DNA of 64,000 nucleotides, taken from the NCBI RefSeq assembly GCF_900115045.1, contig NZ_FOVC01000004.1:1-64000 (forward strand), written 5' to 3'. Below the pieces are notes generated by a model. That model was not told where the DNA came from. It made no database searches and worked only from the letters and a program-made list of their open reading frames with translations. The stretch comes from Izhakiella capsodis. GTDB lineage: Bacteria; Pseudomonadota; Gammaproteobacteria; Enterobacterales; Enterobacteriaceae. Positions 44,984 to 54,743 of this stretch are shown piece by piece (the stretch's first letter is position 1; the number at the start of each line of letters is the position of its first letter). Position numbers and translations under genes: made by a program.

Positions 44984-45983
44984 GAAGTCCTCCCGATCGC
45001 CGTAGGATCAGCCAGAGAAACCAGGGGCCGCCTATCAGACTGGTAATCAATCCGACGGGCATTTCAGCGGGTGCTACCAAAGTACGCGCAAGGGTATCGG
45101 CCACTAATAGTAGCATCGCACCTGCCATAACCGATCCTGGCAGCATCCAGCGATGATCGCCACCGAAGCACATGCGCATAAGATGTGGCACCACCAGACC
45201 AACAAAACCAATGATGCCGCTCACCGCCACCGAAGCCGCAACCAGCAGCGCGCTTAGTATCAGCAGCTGTCGCTGGGTGCGATGTACATCAATACCGAGA
45301 TAGTGCGCCTCTTCCTCACCCAATTGCAGCAGGTTCAGTCGGCCAGTGAGGCGCTGGACCAGCAGCATAACCGGTAGCATCAGGCTGGCACAGGCCACCA
45401 CCAGCGGCCACTGAGCCTGCCCCAGACTTCCCATTCCCCACAAAGAAAGCTGACGCAACTGCTGATCGCTGCTGATCCAGGAAAGTATGCCGACTGCGGA
45501 ACCGCATAGCGCATTAATCGCAATGCCTACCAGCAGCAGGCTTGCCAGCGAACCGCGGCTACTACGACTAAGCGTGAAAATAATCAGGGTTACCGCCAGA
45601 CTGCCAACAAATGCTGCCAGCATCGGCACCCAAAGCGCCAGCGTGCCTGGCGTAAGGGAGGTGAACGTCAGTACCACAGACAGTGCCACCGCCAGCGCCG
45701 CACCACTGCTGATACCCAGCAGGCCAGGATCGGCCAGCGGATTACGAAACAGGCCCTGCATAATGCCGCCAGACAGCGATAAGGCGCCGCCCACCAACAC
45801 CGCCAGTAGTACACGCGGCAGGCGGATATTCCACCAAACCTGCCATACCATACTCCCGGTCGGCTGTTGCCAGAGCTGATGTAGCGTGAGGCGCATGGCA
45901 CCCAGATTGGCAGCAAACACCATCAACAACAACATTAGCACCAGCATGACCAGCAGCCAACGCAGAGCATGGGCTTGCCTCAT
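44976..45983 (-). CDS. hmuU: Haem ABC transporter permease HmuU
   Basis: A 335-residue FecCD/BtuC-type permease with about ten membrane helices. Family motifs are RLPRVLLAVLVGGALSLSGG, NPLADPGLLGISSGAA and the ATPase-coupling GFVGLVVPHLMR. It forms the membrane channel for haem from HmuT. Its start overlaps the hmuT stop by four bases. Confidence 0.94.
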   Translation of the reverse strand: MRQAHALRWLLVMLVLMLLLMVFAANLGAMRLTLHQLWQQPTGSMVWQVWWNIRLPRVLLAVLVGGALSLSGGIMQGLFRNPLADPGLLGISSGAALAVALSVVLTFTSLTPGTLALWVPMLAAFVGSLAVTLIIFTLSRSSRGSLASLLLVGIAINALCGSAVGILSWISSDQQLRQLSLWGMGSLGQAQWPLVVACASLMLPVMLLVQRLTGRLNLLQLGEEEAHYLGIDVHRTQRQLLILSALLVAASVAVSGIIGFVGLVVPHLMRMCFGGDHRWMLPGSVMAGAMLLLVADTLARTLVAPAEMPVGLITSLIGGPWFLWLILRRSGGLHG

Positions 45984-46795
45984 GGTTTAATCCGTTCTGC
46001 GGCCTGGCGCAAACGAACGATAGCGTCGGGGGTATCCAGACCAAAACTCAGCAAAGCCATATCATCCACCACCAGCAAGCGCTGTGCTTTGCCCGCAGGC
46101 GTCAGCGCAAGGCCGGGAAGCTTCCATACATTATCCTTGCCGCCAAAAGACTGCGCGGTGGATTTTCCGATCACCACCAGCTGCGGGGCGCTGGCTACCA
46201 CGCCCTCCTGAGCAAGGGGCTGATAGTGCTGAACATTTCCCATCGCATTGATTAAACCGGCGCTGCGTATTACCGCATCGGCGGCCGTGCCAGTCCCCGC
46301 CCCCATGCTATTCATACCGCTGTTGTTCATGATAAATAGCACTTTGATCGGCAACGGCTGGTGTGGTACCTGGGCCAGCGCCTTGTTCATACGCTGGATT
46401 AACGCCGCACCCTGCGACTCTTTTTGCAGCGCCCGGGCAATGACAGCTATTTTTCGATCTATTGTCACAAGGTCAGGATCACCCGGAACCATAACTACTT
46501 TTACGCCAGCGCGCGCAACCTGTTCCAGTGCCAACGAAGGTTTTGCCAGCGCACTACTTAAAACCATCGTGGGTTGCATCGCCAGGATACCCTCAGCATT
46601 GAGCTGGCGCACATAGCCGACGTCAGGCAACTTGGTTGCCGAAGGCGGATGCAGGCTTGTGCTATCGCGCGCAACCAGCTCCTGCTGCGCTCCCAGCGCA
46701 TAGACAATTTGCGTCACATCGCCGCCAATAGAGACGACTCGTTCAACGCTCATTGCTGAAAAGGGCAGCAGCAAAAGTAGCAGCCAGCGCTTCAT
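45980..46795 (-). CDS. hmuT: Periplasmic haem-binding protein HmuT
   Basis: A 271-residue protein with signal peptide MKRWLLLLLLPFSAMS and a cluster A-III binding-protein fold (VVSIGGDVTQIVYALGA, MNNSGMNSMGAGT). It hands haem to HmuU. A tyrosine (DVGYVRQLN) sits in the region expected for the haem ligand; that is an inference. I chose the start at 46795 because the ATG overlaps the hmuS stop as ATGA and begins the signal peptide. Confidence 0.92.
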   Translation of the reverse strand: MKRWLLLLLLPFSAMSVERVVSIGGDVTQIVYALGAQQELVARDSTSLHPPSATKLPDVGYVRQLNAEGILAMQPTMVLSSALAKPSLALEQVARAGVKVVMVPGDPDLVTIDRKIAVIARALQKESQGAALIQRMNKALAQVPHQPLPIKVLFIMNNSGMNSMGAGTGTAADAVIRSAGLINAMGNVQHYQPLAQEGVVASAPQLVVIGKSTAQSFGGKDNVWKLPGLALTPAGKAQRLLVVDDMALLSFGLDTPDAIVRLRQAAERIKP

Positions 46796-47823
46796 GCTGC
46801 CTCTCCCGTTTCGCTCAGGGTTGCCAGCTGCTCGCGCCAACGATTTTGCTCGGCCTGACCTTCAGTGCGCTGACCGAAAAGCTGGGCTATCTGCGTGCCA
46901 TCGGCAGCAAAAAGCTCCAGACTGGTCACTAACCCATTATCCGTTGGCTTGCGCGTTACCCAGCTTTCCGCAATCTGGTCTTCACGCAGATGAAGCGTAA
47001 AACCGGGATTAAAAACGTTCAGCCAGCTTTGCATTGGCTGTAGTTTCTCGATGATGCCAGTAAAGATCTGCGTACAACCCCGGTTGCCAACGAATATCAT
47101 AATCTCATTGCCATCCTGTTTTGCCATGCGGAGGATCTGCGCTAGCGCCTGATTATTCACCCGGTACGCCAGATCGCTGGCGACAGCCCGAAACGCCTGC
47201 TGACGGGAAATATTGTGCCGTTTAAGCAGGCCGAAAAATTGATGAACATCGGTCATCGCCCGCCATTCATGCTCTATGGCCAGCGTATCAGGCTGCTTTT
47301 CCCACTGTATGACTTCAGGCGGTTCAACAGCAAGCTGGGACAGCGTTTCATCTTCAAAGCGATCGACAAGGGCCAGCCAGGCATTCAAATCAGTGCAGTC
47401 CGTGGCGTATACTTTCAAGATGGCGTCGCCCTGCTTATCAAAAAACTGAATACTCTGGCGTTCGCCGTGGGCCGTTGCTTCCCGTAGAGCAAAAGCGCTG
47501 TGCCACTGGCCAGGGAACAGGCGTAAATCGAGGGCGCGCGGGTTAAGCACCAGCCCGGCATGATCGCCGAGATGTAAATTTTCATAGCGACCAATAATCT
47601 CATGCACCGCGTATTCATTACGGGTGATTGATTTTGTTTCACCTACCGCCGACAGCGCCGTCAGCAGCGGACGCACCTCGGCCTTTAATGCCCGTGCATC
47701 ATGACCGCAACGCGCCATGACCAATTCAGCCTCGCTGATCCCCATCTGCGCGGCAAGGTCACGGGCGTATTGTTTCGGATCGGCAGCTTTCAGCGCCAGA
47801 TACTGCTCATATCGTTGAGTCAT
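46792..47823 (-). CDS. hmuS: Haem-degrading/carrier protein HmuS
   Basis: A 343-residue cytosolic protein of the HemS/ChuX family, built of two similar halves. It binds incoming haem and in relatives breaks it down or passes it on. Matching stretches include RNEYAVHEIIGRYENL and MIFVGNRGCTQIFTG, the latter typical of the C-terminal half. Two adjacent ATGs are possible; 47823 lies seven bases after GGAGAG and is preferred. It follows hmuR by 47 bases. Confidence 0.92.
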   Translation of the reverse strand: MTQRYEQYLALKAADPKQYARDLAAQMGISEAELVMARCGHDARALKAEVRPLLTALSAVGETKSITRNEYAVHEIIGRYENLHLGDHAGLVLNPRALDLRLFPGQWHSAFALREATAHGERQSIQFFDKQGDAILKVYATDCTDLNAWLALVDRFEDETLSQLAVEPPEVIQWEKQPDTLAIEHEWRAMTDVHQFFGLLKRHNISRQQAFRAVASDLAYRVNNQALAQILRMAKQDGNEIMIFVGNRGCTQIFTGIIEKLQPMQSWLNVFNPGFTLHLREDQIAESWVTRKPTDNGLVTSLELFAADGTQIAQLFGQRTEGQAEQNRWREQLATLSETGEAA

Positions 47824-47870
47824 CATCACTCTCTCCATAAAATGCGCTGGCTGAGCAGCGCAGTAACGCA

Positions 47871-50276
47871 TCAGAAATCGACATTCACACCAAGCTGGAA
47901 GCTACGACCGGGCATAACAGCCAGCGCTTTGTCATAACCGTCCTGATTGGTGATGCTGGTCAGTTGTCGATCGCTCAGATAATCCCAGTATTTACGGTCA
48001 GTCAGGTTATAGATACCGCCGCTGAGCTTGACGTGATCGGCAACCCGCCACCAGGCGCTGAGATCGACCAGTCCATAACCCGGCACGCGATCGTACTCTT
48101 TACTACTATCGGCCAGTACCGCACCACTGTTACTGTAGGCTTCACGGTTGGAGTCAATCGCTCGTTTTCCTTTAACAAAGGTTGCCGTGATGGCCGCACC
48201 GTAACGTTTGGCTGGGTCATCCCAGGCCAGCCCTACTACAGCTTTCATCGGTGGTACACTGTCCAGATCGATATACTTATCGCCCAGATAACTGGACTTC
48301 GCTTTACCCTGGCTGTAGCCATAGGCCAGCGTGGCGCTCAGGCCATCAATTGCGTCGAACCAGGTGCCAAAGTTAATGCGTGTGGCCAGTTCACCGCCAT
48401 AGATATAGGCTTTATCCCGATTCTCAGCCTGATAGGTGGTGTAAATGTTTCCGGGCACATTAATAAATTTTTCCGGATTGTTCGCACGAGTGTAACGGCT
48501 GTAAGCGATAAAATTGGCATAATCGTTGTAGAACAGCGCAGTGCTGAAAGTGACGCCTTCGGTAACCGTCCCCTTCATGCCCCATTCGAAATCGTTACTG
48601 TTTTCGGTTTTCAGATCGGTATTACCAATCAGGGCATACTGCTGGCGACCCGCGTAGGAAGCGCCCAAATTCCAGGAGCCATATAGCTGACTGGCGTCCG
48701 GGAACTGCACCCCGCGCTTGTATTGCAGGTAGGTCATCAGGGTGGGTGTCAGATCATACGTGAGCGTCAGCGATGGCAATACGCGGGTATCGCTGAAAGA
48801 TTTGCCATACAGGGTGCTTACGCCGTTTTCCGTCAGCACGCTGCTGTTGGTCGTCATCTCACCCAAATCACGCGCTTTGGTTTCCTGGCGAGCAACGCGC
48901 ACGCCGGGTATCAGCGACAGGTTGTGATCGTTAATATCAAAATGAATATCATCCTGCACAAAAGCGCCAAGCACCGTGGTACGGCTGTCCGCCTGCGGCT
49001 TCATGATGACACTAAAAGCACTGGGTGCCGGCTCCTGACGGAAGGGGCGTTTGGCGCTGTCAAAACGGGCATTGGCACCCGCACTGAAGTCGTGACGCCC
49101 CCAAGCCTTAGTTAGGCGAGTTTCCAGACCCAATGTATCTACATTGTAATCAGAATAGACACGTTCGGTGGTGCGGCTTTCCGTTGGCATCAGCGTATTA
49201 TCGTGTGCCTGCGTTTGTTGCCAGAATAACCGGGTATCAACGGTATCAACCCAGCTGTTAAACGGCGACCATTGGTCACGCAGCGATAAGCCTAAGCGGC
49301 GGGTATTGCTCTGCTGGTGCGAGGTGCCAATAATGCTACTACCGGAGGAGTTCCAGCTATCGTAATGGGTATGATCCGTTTTGTTATAATAATCGACAGT
49401 ACCGGTTAGCTTATGCTCATCGTTAGGCTGCCAGATACCGGAAGCCAAAAGCGCCGTGGAGTGCCAGTTGGCCGGGTATGCATCGTGAGTATCGCTGTTA
49501 TTTTCCGTCTGCTGTCCATCACGACGGCTTAGCACAAAGACGCCACGCAACGTACTGTCTCCAGCTGCTGCCGTCAGACCGTTGTGCCAGCTTCGATTCG
49601 AGGAGTCGTAATCACTCTGATAACCAAAGTAGCTCTCTTTGCCTGGATGAAGAAAGTCATCGGCAGATTTCGGCACAAAGGAGACCATGCCGCCTATCGC
49701 GGTATTTGCCTGGCTGGTTGAGGTGGCACCCGCTGCAATATCCACCTGGCCGTAGATATAGGGATCGATATAGTCCCGGCCGATGCCAAAGGTGTTTAAC
49801 CCGGCGCGACTGGCATAGCTACGCCCGGTCGCATTAGGCAGCGGAATGCCGTCAACATCAATCCCTACGCGGTTACTTTCCAGACCGCGGATGTTGTAGC
49901 CAGTATAACCACCGCGGTCAAACCCGCTTTTCCCGGCACCGGAGCCACCACTGACGCCAGTTGCCGATATCAGCGGCTGATAACGCATGATTGATCCGAA
50001 ATCATCGGCACCCATTTGCTGCATCTGTTCAGCAGTGATGCGGGTGTACGAACCGGCTTTTTTTTCGGGTAGCGGTGCTGTCACTGTCATCGAGGGTTCA
50101 TCAGAAGACCCGCTGGTGGCAAGTTTGCTTTTAGTCGACGCAGCGCTGGCCTTGATCTTTGCCGGATTGCCAGCAGTTTGTTCTGCGGCACTGGCCTGAA
50201 CGCTCATCGTCGCGATAAGCGTGCCGATTAAGGTATGCAGATAAAGCGATCCTTGCTTAAAAGAAGTATTGAGCAT
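47871..50276 (-). CDS. hmuR: TonB-dependent haem/haemoprotein receptor HmuR
   Basis: An 801-residue outer membrane receptor. A signal peptide ends near ASA-AE. A Ser/Lys-rich linker follows, then the plug domain (MQQMGADDFGSIMRYQPLI, YNIRGLESNRVGIDVDGIPL) and a 22-strand barrel ending in the terminal strand SFQLGVNVDF. The FRAP and NPNL motifs usual in HmuR-type receptors read GVQFPDASQLYG and GNTDLKTENS here, so it may be a divergent subtype. Operon position and the Fur box upstream support haem uptake. Confidence 0.87.
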   Translation of the reverse strand: MLNTSFKQGSLYLHTLIGTLIATMSVQASAAEQTAGNPAKIKASAASTKSKLATSGSSDEPSMTVTAPLPEKKAGSYTRITAEQMQQMGADDFGSIMRYQPLISATGVSGGSGAGKSGFDRGGYTGYNIRGLESNRVGIDVDGIPLPNATGRSYASRAGLNTFGIGRDYIDPYIYGQVDIAAGATSTSQANTAIGGMVSFVPKSADDFLHPGKESYFGYQSDYDSSNRSWHNGLTAAAGDSTLRGVFVLSRRDGQQTENNSDTHDAYPANWHSTALLASGIWQPNDEHKLTGTVDYYNKTDHTHYDSWNSSGSSIIGTSHQQSNTRRLGLSLRDQWSPFNSWVDTVDTRLFWQQTQAHDNTLMPTESRTTERVYSDYNVDTLGLETRLTKAWGRHDFSAGANARFDSAKRPFRQEPAPSAFSVIMKPQADSRTTVLGAFVQDDIHFDINDHNLSLIPGVRVARQETKARDLGEMTTNSSVLTENGVSTLYGKSFSDTRVLPSLTLTYDLTPTLMTYLQYKRGVQFPDASQLYGSWNLGASYAGRQQYALIGNTDLKTENSNDFEWGMKGTVTEGVTFSTALFYNDYANFIAYSRYTRANNPEKFINVPGNIYTTYQAENRDKAYIYGGELATRINFGTWFDAIDGLSATLAYGYSQGKAKSSYLGDKYIDLDSVPPMKAVVGLAWDDPAKRYGAAITATFVKGKRAIDSNREAYSNSGAVLADSSKEYDRVPGYGLVDLSAWWRVADHVKLSGGIYNLTDRKYWDYLSDRQLTSITNQDGYDKALAVMPGRSFQLGVNVDF

Positions 50277-50629
50277 AGCTGAACCTTTTAATAGCCCCTG
50301 TCATGGTTTTTAGGCGCTCAACAATTGCAGGTATAATGCAAAAAATTAAAAAAGCGCCATAAAACGCAGCGCGAAAAATAGAACTACAAATGACCTTCAC
50401 GGTGCTTCTACAAGTGAGCACCTATGGCGGACAAAAAAGATAATACAAATGATAATTAGTATCAATTTTATTTACAACCTGACGCACATTACAACAACAA
50501 GTAAGCCAGCTGTACCAAGCATTTATGTAAAGAAGCGCGGATTCCGCGATTTATTGTTCTTCAGCCATTGCTACTAACAGACAAACATAAAATAATTAGC
50601 TATTTTTATTTCGCAAGAATGAATCAAAG
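50277..50629. other. Divergent region between hmuR and the SelW-like gene
   Basis: AT-rich, with no gene longer than a few codons. It holds a Fur box (listed) and probably promoters in both directions. No HemP/HmuP-like small gene was seen. Confidence 0.55.
50445..50463. promoter_or_regulatory. Fur box upstream of hmuR
   Basis: ACAAATGATAATTAGTATC keeps the ATGATAAT core and the TATC end of the Fur consensus. It lies about 170 bases before hmuR and a similar distance from the opposite gene, so it may act on one or both. Confidence 0.75.
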
Positions 50630-50920
50630 ATGACGACAAGACCGGCAATTACCATCAGATACTGTGTTCAATGTAACTGGTTACTGAGGGCCGCCTGGAT
50701 GGCGCAGGAGTTACTTAACAGTTTTGCCGATGAACTGGCCTCGGTCACCCTTGAGCCGGCTACAGGCGGCGTTTATCAAATTAGCGTCGCTGAACAAGTG
50801 ATTTGGGAACGTAAGCGAGACGGCGGATTTCCGGACGCAGCAGCGTTAAAACAGCGAATTTGCGCCCTTTATTTTCCAGACAAAGCGCCCGCTCATGGCG
50901 GCCAGAAAAAGACGCCTTAG
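50630..50920 (+). CDS. SelT/SelW/SelH-family redox protein (Rdx)
   Basis: A 96-residue protein of thioredoxin-like fold. It has the family N-terminus ITIRYCVQCNWLLRAAW with a CxxC redox pair, followed by the conserved VIWERKRDGGFPDAAALKQRI. Bacterial members have Cys in place of selenocysteine; their partners are unknown. The ribosome site is weak. It is divergent from hmuR and shares the Fur-box region, which suggests an iron link, though it is not part of the transport machinery. Confidence 0.82.
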   Translation: MTTRPAITIRYCVQCNWLLRAAWMAQELLNSFADELASVTLEPATGGVYQISVAEQVIWERKRDGGFPDAAALKQRICALYFPDKAPAHGGQKKTP

Positions 50921-51145
50921 CCTGTCTTTCAAAAACATTATCAGTCACGCCAGATCACACACAGTACGGAAAAACTGCAGCGTATAAGCCGCAAAAAACT
51001 CCCCCCAACTGTAGCCAGCAGAATGGGTGAATCAGGCGAATCAGACAGGATGTGAAAAGATTCCTTAACGTATTTATTCCCGGCTGGATAACGGCGACGT
51101 GCAGGGCTGCGAACGACGGCTTAATCTGACCGGATGGAAATTATC

Positions 51146-51748
51146 ATGCTGAAACTTTTGTTTGTAACGCTGTGCAGCAGCCTGCTCACCCAACACGCTG
51201 TTGCTGCGACCCTGGACGGTTTTTCGCGCCACTATAACAGCCGCTGTGGCAGCCCGGCGGCAAAAATTGACAGCCAACGCGCGCTGCCAGCCAAATTTCG
51301 CTCGCGTAACTTTCCCCTCGTTCTGGAGCACACCACGCTCAGCGACATTCAGCGACAGTTTAAAGGTGAGATTCAGAAAAACAACCGTGATGAATGGCTG
51401 TGCTACCACTCTCAGGCGGAAAATCTCACCTGGTGGTTTATTTCACGTACTAACATTGAGCATGGAAATTTATCAACTATCATGCTTAGCGCCATCGACT
51501 ATAAAGCGCATTGCGATATACCCGCCAGACCTGTTTATCTCTCCGGCGTCACCGTCCCCTCTCTCGGCGCCACGCGAAACGAAGTCGCACACTATTTTAA
51601 ATCCCCTATTTCTGCTCGTGACAACTGCCAGCAATTTGAAACCCGTATCGATTCAAAAGACGCGAACACCATAAATTCTCTGCGATATTTTTTTGAGGAT
51701 AATCAGGTAGTCGGCATGTCTTTTGAACAGCTGACGACCAACGATTAA
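51146..51748 (+). CDS. Unknown secreted protein
   Basis: I do not recognise this 200-residue protein. It has a signal peptide (MLKLLFVTLCSSLLTQHAVA) and a mature part with four cysteines (SRCGS, WLCYH, AHCDI, DNCQQ) that could form two disulfides in the periplasm. The middle is rich in aromatic strands (LTWWFISRTN), and LGATRNEVAHYF may be a helix. I chose the start at 51146 because it begins the signal peptide; the frame could also begin at 51134. It stands alone between the SelW-like gene and fadH. Confidence 0.7.
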   Translation: MLKLLFVTLCSSLLTQHAVAATLDGFSRHYNSRCGSPAAKIDSQRALPAKFRSRNFPLVLEHTTLSDIQRQFKGEIQKNNRDEWLCYHSQAENLTWWFISRTNIEHGNLSTIMLSAIDYKAHCDIPARPVYLSGVTVPSLGATRNEVAHYFKSPISARDNCQQFETRIDSKDANTINSLRYFFEDNQVVGMSFEQLTTND

Positions 51749-51882
51749 ACGGCATGCCACAGACCAGATATCCATCGATAAAACAGCTTTTCGCACCTTG
51801 TCACAATTCGATAATATCCAGCTTTGCAAGTGGAGAACAGCGGGCTACATTTAACTGATCAGACCACTTACCGGGTAATTTT

Positions 51883-53895
51883 ATGGCTGCCGTTTCCCTG
51901 TTTTCACCGCTGGATCTCGGCTTCACCCAGCTAAAAAATCGCGTGCTGATGGGCTCAATGCACACCGGGCTGGAAGAGCATCCGGATGGCGCACAGCGAC
52001 TGGCGGCTTTTTATTCCGAGCGAGCGCGTGCAGAAGTCGGCCTGATTGTTACCGGCGGTATTGCGCCCACATCGGAAGGCGTCGTCAGCGCCGGAGCTTC
52101 TGTGCTCGCTGACGAAACGGCACTGGAACATCATCATATTATCACCGCTGCGGTGCACCAGGCCGGGGGGAAAATCGCCCTGCAAATCCTGCACGCAGGA
52201 CGTTACAGTTATCAGCCGGAGCTGGTCGCGCCTTCAGCCATTCAGGCAGCCATTAATCCTTATAAACCCCGTGAGCTGAGGAGTATGGAGATCAAAGCGC
52301 TGATTGAAAAGTTCGCTCGTTGCGCCGCGCTGGCACAGCGGGCAGGTTACGACGGCGTGGAGATCATGGGGTCCGAGGGCTACCTGATTAATCAGTTCCT
52401 GGTCGAGCGCACTAATCAGCGCAACGATGCCTGGGGCGGCGATGAATCGCGCCGTCGCCGCTTCGCGGTTGAAATCGTCAGAGCAGTACGCGCGGCAGTT
52501 GGCGACGCCTTCATCATTATTTATCGTCTGTCAATGCTTGATCTGGTTGAGCAAGGCGCCACCCTGCCACAGACGCTGGCCTTGGCTAAAGAAATCGAGG
52601 CGGCGGGCGCAACACTCATTAACACCGGCATTGGCTGGCATGAGGCTCGCATCCCGACTATCGCCGCCTCCGTACCACGCGCAGCCTTTGCCTGGGTTAC
52701 GCAGGCACTCAAGCCCCATTTACGCGTGCCGCTGATTACCACTAACCGCATCAACGATCCTAAGGTTGCGCAGCAGCTATTGAGCGACGGCTGTGCCGAT
52801 ATGGTTTCAATGGCACGACCGCTGTTGGCCGACGCCGAACTGGTGTTAAAAGCGCGTGAGCAGCGAAACGACGAAATTAATACCTGCATCGGCTGTAATC
52901 AGGCCTGCCTCGATCAGATTTTTCAGGGCCAGCTGACGTCCTGCCTGGTCAATCCACGAGCCTGCCACGAAACCAAAATGCCATTGCATCCAGCGCGGTC
53001 GGTGAAAAGCCTGGCTGTAGTTGGCGCAGGGCCGGCTGGTTTGGCCTGTGCCATAAACGCAGCACAGCGCGGTCACCAGGTAACGCTGTTCGAGGCCGCC
53101 GCCCAGGTTGGCGGGCAATTTAACCTCGCCCGACGCATTCCGGGCAAAGAAGAGTTTAATGAAACCTTGCGCTATTACCGCCGTCAGCTGGAGCTGCATG
53201 GCGTGACGCAACGCCTCAATACCCTGGCCGATGCCGCGGTACTGATGGCGTTTGATGAGGTGATCCTTGCAACCGGCGTTGAGCCACGTATGCCGGACAT
53301 ACCCGGCATCGATCATCCTTCGGTGCTCAGCTACCTCAAGGTGCTGCGCGACGGGGCGTCGGTAGGGGATCGCGTTGCACTTATCGGTGCCGGCGGGATT
53401 GGATTTGATCTCGCGGCGTTTCTCAGCCAGCATGGTCCGGCTACCTCGCTGGACATCCCGGCATTCTGTCAGGAGTGGGGCATCGACCGCTCCCTGCAAC
53501 AACCGGGTGGTCTGGTACGCCCGCAGGCGAAAAAAAGCCTCCGCGAAATCTGGTTGCTACAGCGTAAACCCGGCAAACCGGGCACCGGTCTCGGTAAAAC
53601 GACCGGTTGGATCCATCGCGCCAGCCTGCAGATGCGCGGCGTGCATCAGTGGGGAGGGATCAGCTATCAGCATATTGACGATCGTGGCCTGCACATACTG
53701 CGCGATGGCGAGGAAATTTGCCTGTCGGTTGATAACATCGTTATCTGCGCCGGGCAGCTCAGCCTTAACCCATTAGCAGAGCCGCTGCGTACAGCTGGCA
53801 AAACGGTTCATGTCATCGGCGGTGCCGAAGTCGCCCGCGAACTTGACGCCCGCCGCGCTATCGCACGAGGAACCCAGCTGGGCCTGACGCTGTAG
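51883..53895 (+). CDS. fadH: 2,4-Dienoyl-CoA reductase FadH
   Basis: A 670-residue flavo-iron-sulfur enzyme of unsaturated fatty acid oxidation that uses NADPH. The N-terminal barrel of the old-yellow-enzyme type (LKNRVLMGSMHTGLEE, TGIGWHEARIPT) binds FMN. The cluster ligands follow in CIGCNQACLDQIF and the Cys of SCLVNPRAC. The C-terminal half has two nucleotide-binding folds (VVGAGPAGLACAINA and ALIGAGGIGFD). It matches E. coli FadH in length and sequence. In E. coli rlmG is the next gene; here a YfiH-like gene has come between. Confidence 0.95.
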   Translation: MAAVSLFSPLDLGFTQLKNRVLMGSMHTGLEEHPDGAQRLAAFYSERARAEVGLIVTGGIAPTSEGVVSAGASVLADETALEHHHIITAAVHQAGGKIALQILHAGRYSYQPELVAPSAIQAAINPYKPRELRSMEIKALIEKFARCAALAQRAGYDGVEIMGSEGYLINQFLVERTNQRNDAWGGDESRRRRFAVEIVRAVRAAVGDAFIIIYRLSMLDLVEQGATLPQTLALAKEIEAAGATLINTGIGWHEARIPTIAASVPRAAFAWVTQALKPHLRVPLITTNRINDPKVAQQLLSDGCADMVSMARPLLADAELVLKAREQRNDEINTCIGCNQACLDQIFQGQLTSCLVNPRACHETKMPLHPARSVKSLAVVGAGPAGLACAINAAQRGHQVTLFEAAAQVGGQFNLARRIPGKEEFNETLRYYRRQLELHGVTQRLNTLADAAVLMAFDEVILATGVEPRMPDIPGIDHPSVLSYLKVLRDGASVGDRVALIGAGGIGFDLAAFLSQHGPATSLDIPAFCQEWGIDRSLQQPGGLVRPQAKKSLREIWLLQRKPGKPGTGLGKTTGWIHRASLQMRGVHQWGGISYQHIDDRGLHILRDGEEICLSVDNIVICAGQLSLNPLAEPLRTAGKTVHVIGGAEVARELDARRAIARGTQLGLTL

Positions 53896-54005
53896 TGCAT
53901 CCCGGCCTGGCTGTTAACCTTGTTTGTTAAACGTAGCTATTAAAAATAGCGCATTTCGCCATTAAACTGGCAGAATCACCATTCAGCCTTTCAACCACAG
54001 GGTGA

Positions 54006-54743
54006 ATGATGTCTGCCTCTATTAACACTCGCGTTTATCGCTCCCGACTGCTGGATGCCCTGTCATGGGTGGAGTATCAGTTTATGCCAGCCGGAGCGCA
54101 TCCTCCTGAAAATGCGGCCTACGGTCATCAGCGCCACAGCGCGGTGGTGCTGTCGGGTCATCAGGCATTCCCGGCTAAACGCTGTGAAGGCGATGCGGTG
54201 ATCGCTTCCGATAGCCGCCCGGTAGCGGTTTATACCGCCGACTGCCTTCCGATGCTGATTGTCGATAAACAGCAGCGTCGGGTTGCTGCTGCCCACGGCG
54301 GCCTGCGCGGCGTTACGGCAGGAATTCATCTCAATGTGATGGATAAACTGTGTGAACTGGGGGCGGTGCCGGAAAGTCTGCTGCTGATTATTGGCCCGGC
54401 AATTGGTCCCTGCTGCTACGAGCTAGGCCAGCAGGTCATTGCAGATATGCAGCAGCAGCCGGTTCTGTCATCGCTGCGTGTTGCCCTGCCCTGGTCGCAT
54501 CAGCAGCCAGTTAACCGGCTGGCACAACGTCCACAAGCGCAGGCGCAGCAAAACGGCGTCTGGTTTAATTTGCCAGCGCTGGCAGAAAACATGGCCAGTC
54601 TTTGGGGGTTACCATCAGAAAACGTTGAGCAGCTTGGCGTCTGCACCTATTGTTCGGCTGAAGAGCACGCCAGCTACCGTCGGAACACTCACTTTGGTGG
54701 CGGCTATCAGCAGCGTTTTTCGTGGATACGCCGCATTGATTAA
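54006..54743 (+). CDS. YfiH/laccase-domain family protein, second paralogue type
   Basis: A 245-residue cytosolic protein with the family core: DAVIA, VAVYTADCLPMLI (Cys), AAAHGGLRGVTAG (His) and LIIGPAIGPCCYELG, ending in YRRNTHFGGGYQQRFSWI. YfiH-type enzymes are zinc-dependent purine nucleoside/peptidoglycan-precursor hydrolases. Typical members have HAGWRG where this one has HGGLRG, and the N-terminal RxGGxS...SLNLG and QVHG motifs are weak or displaced. It is therefore a divergent member, probably beside a canonical yfiH elsewhere. ATGs at 54006 and 54009 are both possible. Its stop codon overlaps the rlmG stop on the other strand (TTAA, 54740-54743). Confidence 0.82.
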   Translation: MMSASINTRVYRSRLLDALSWVEYQFMPAGAHPPENAAYGHQRHSAVVLSGHQAFPAKRCEGDAVIASDSRPVAVYTADCLPMLIVDKQQRRVAAAHGGLRGVTAGIHLNVMDKLCELGAVPESLLLIIGPAIGPCCYELGQQVIADMQQQPVLSSLRVALPWSHQQPVNRLAQRPQAQAQQNGVWFNLPALAENMASLWGLPSENVEQLGVCTYCSAEEHASYRRNTHFGGGYQQRFSWIRRID

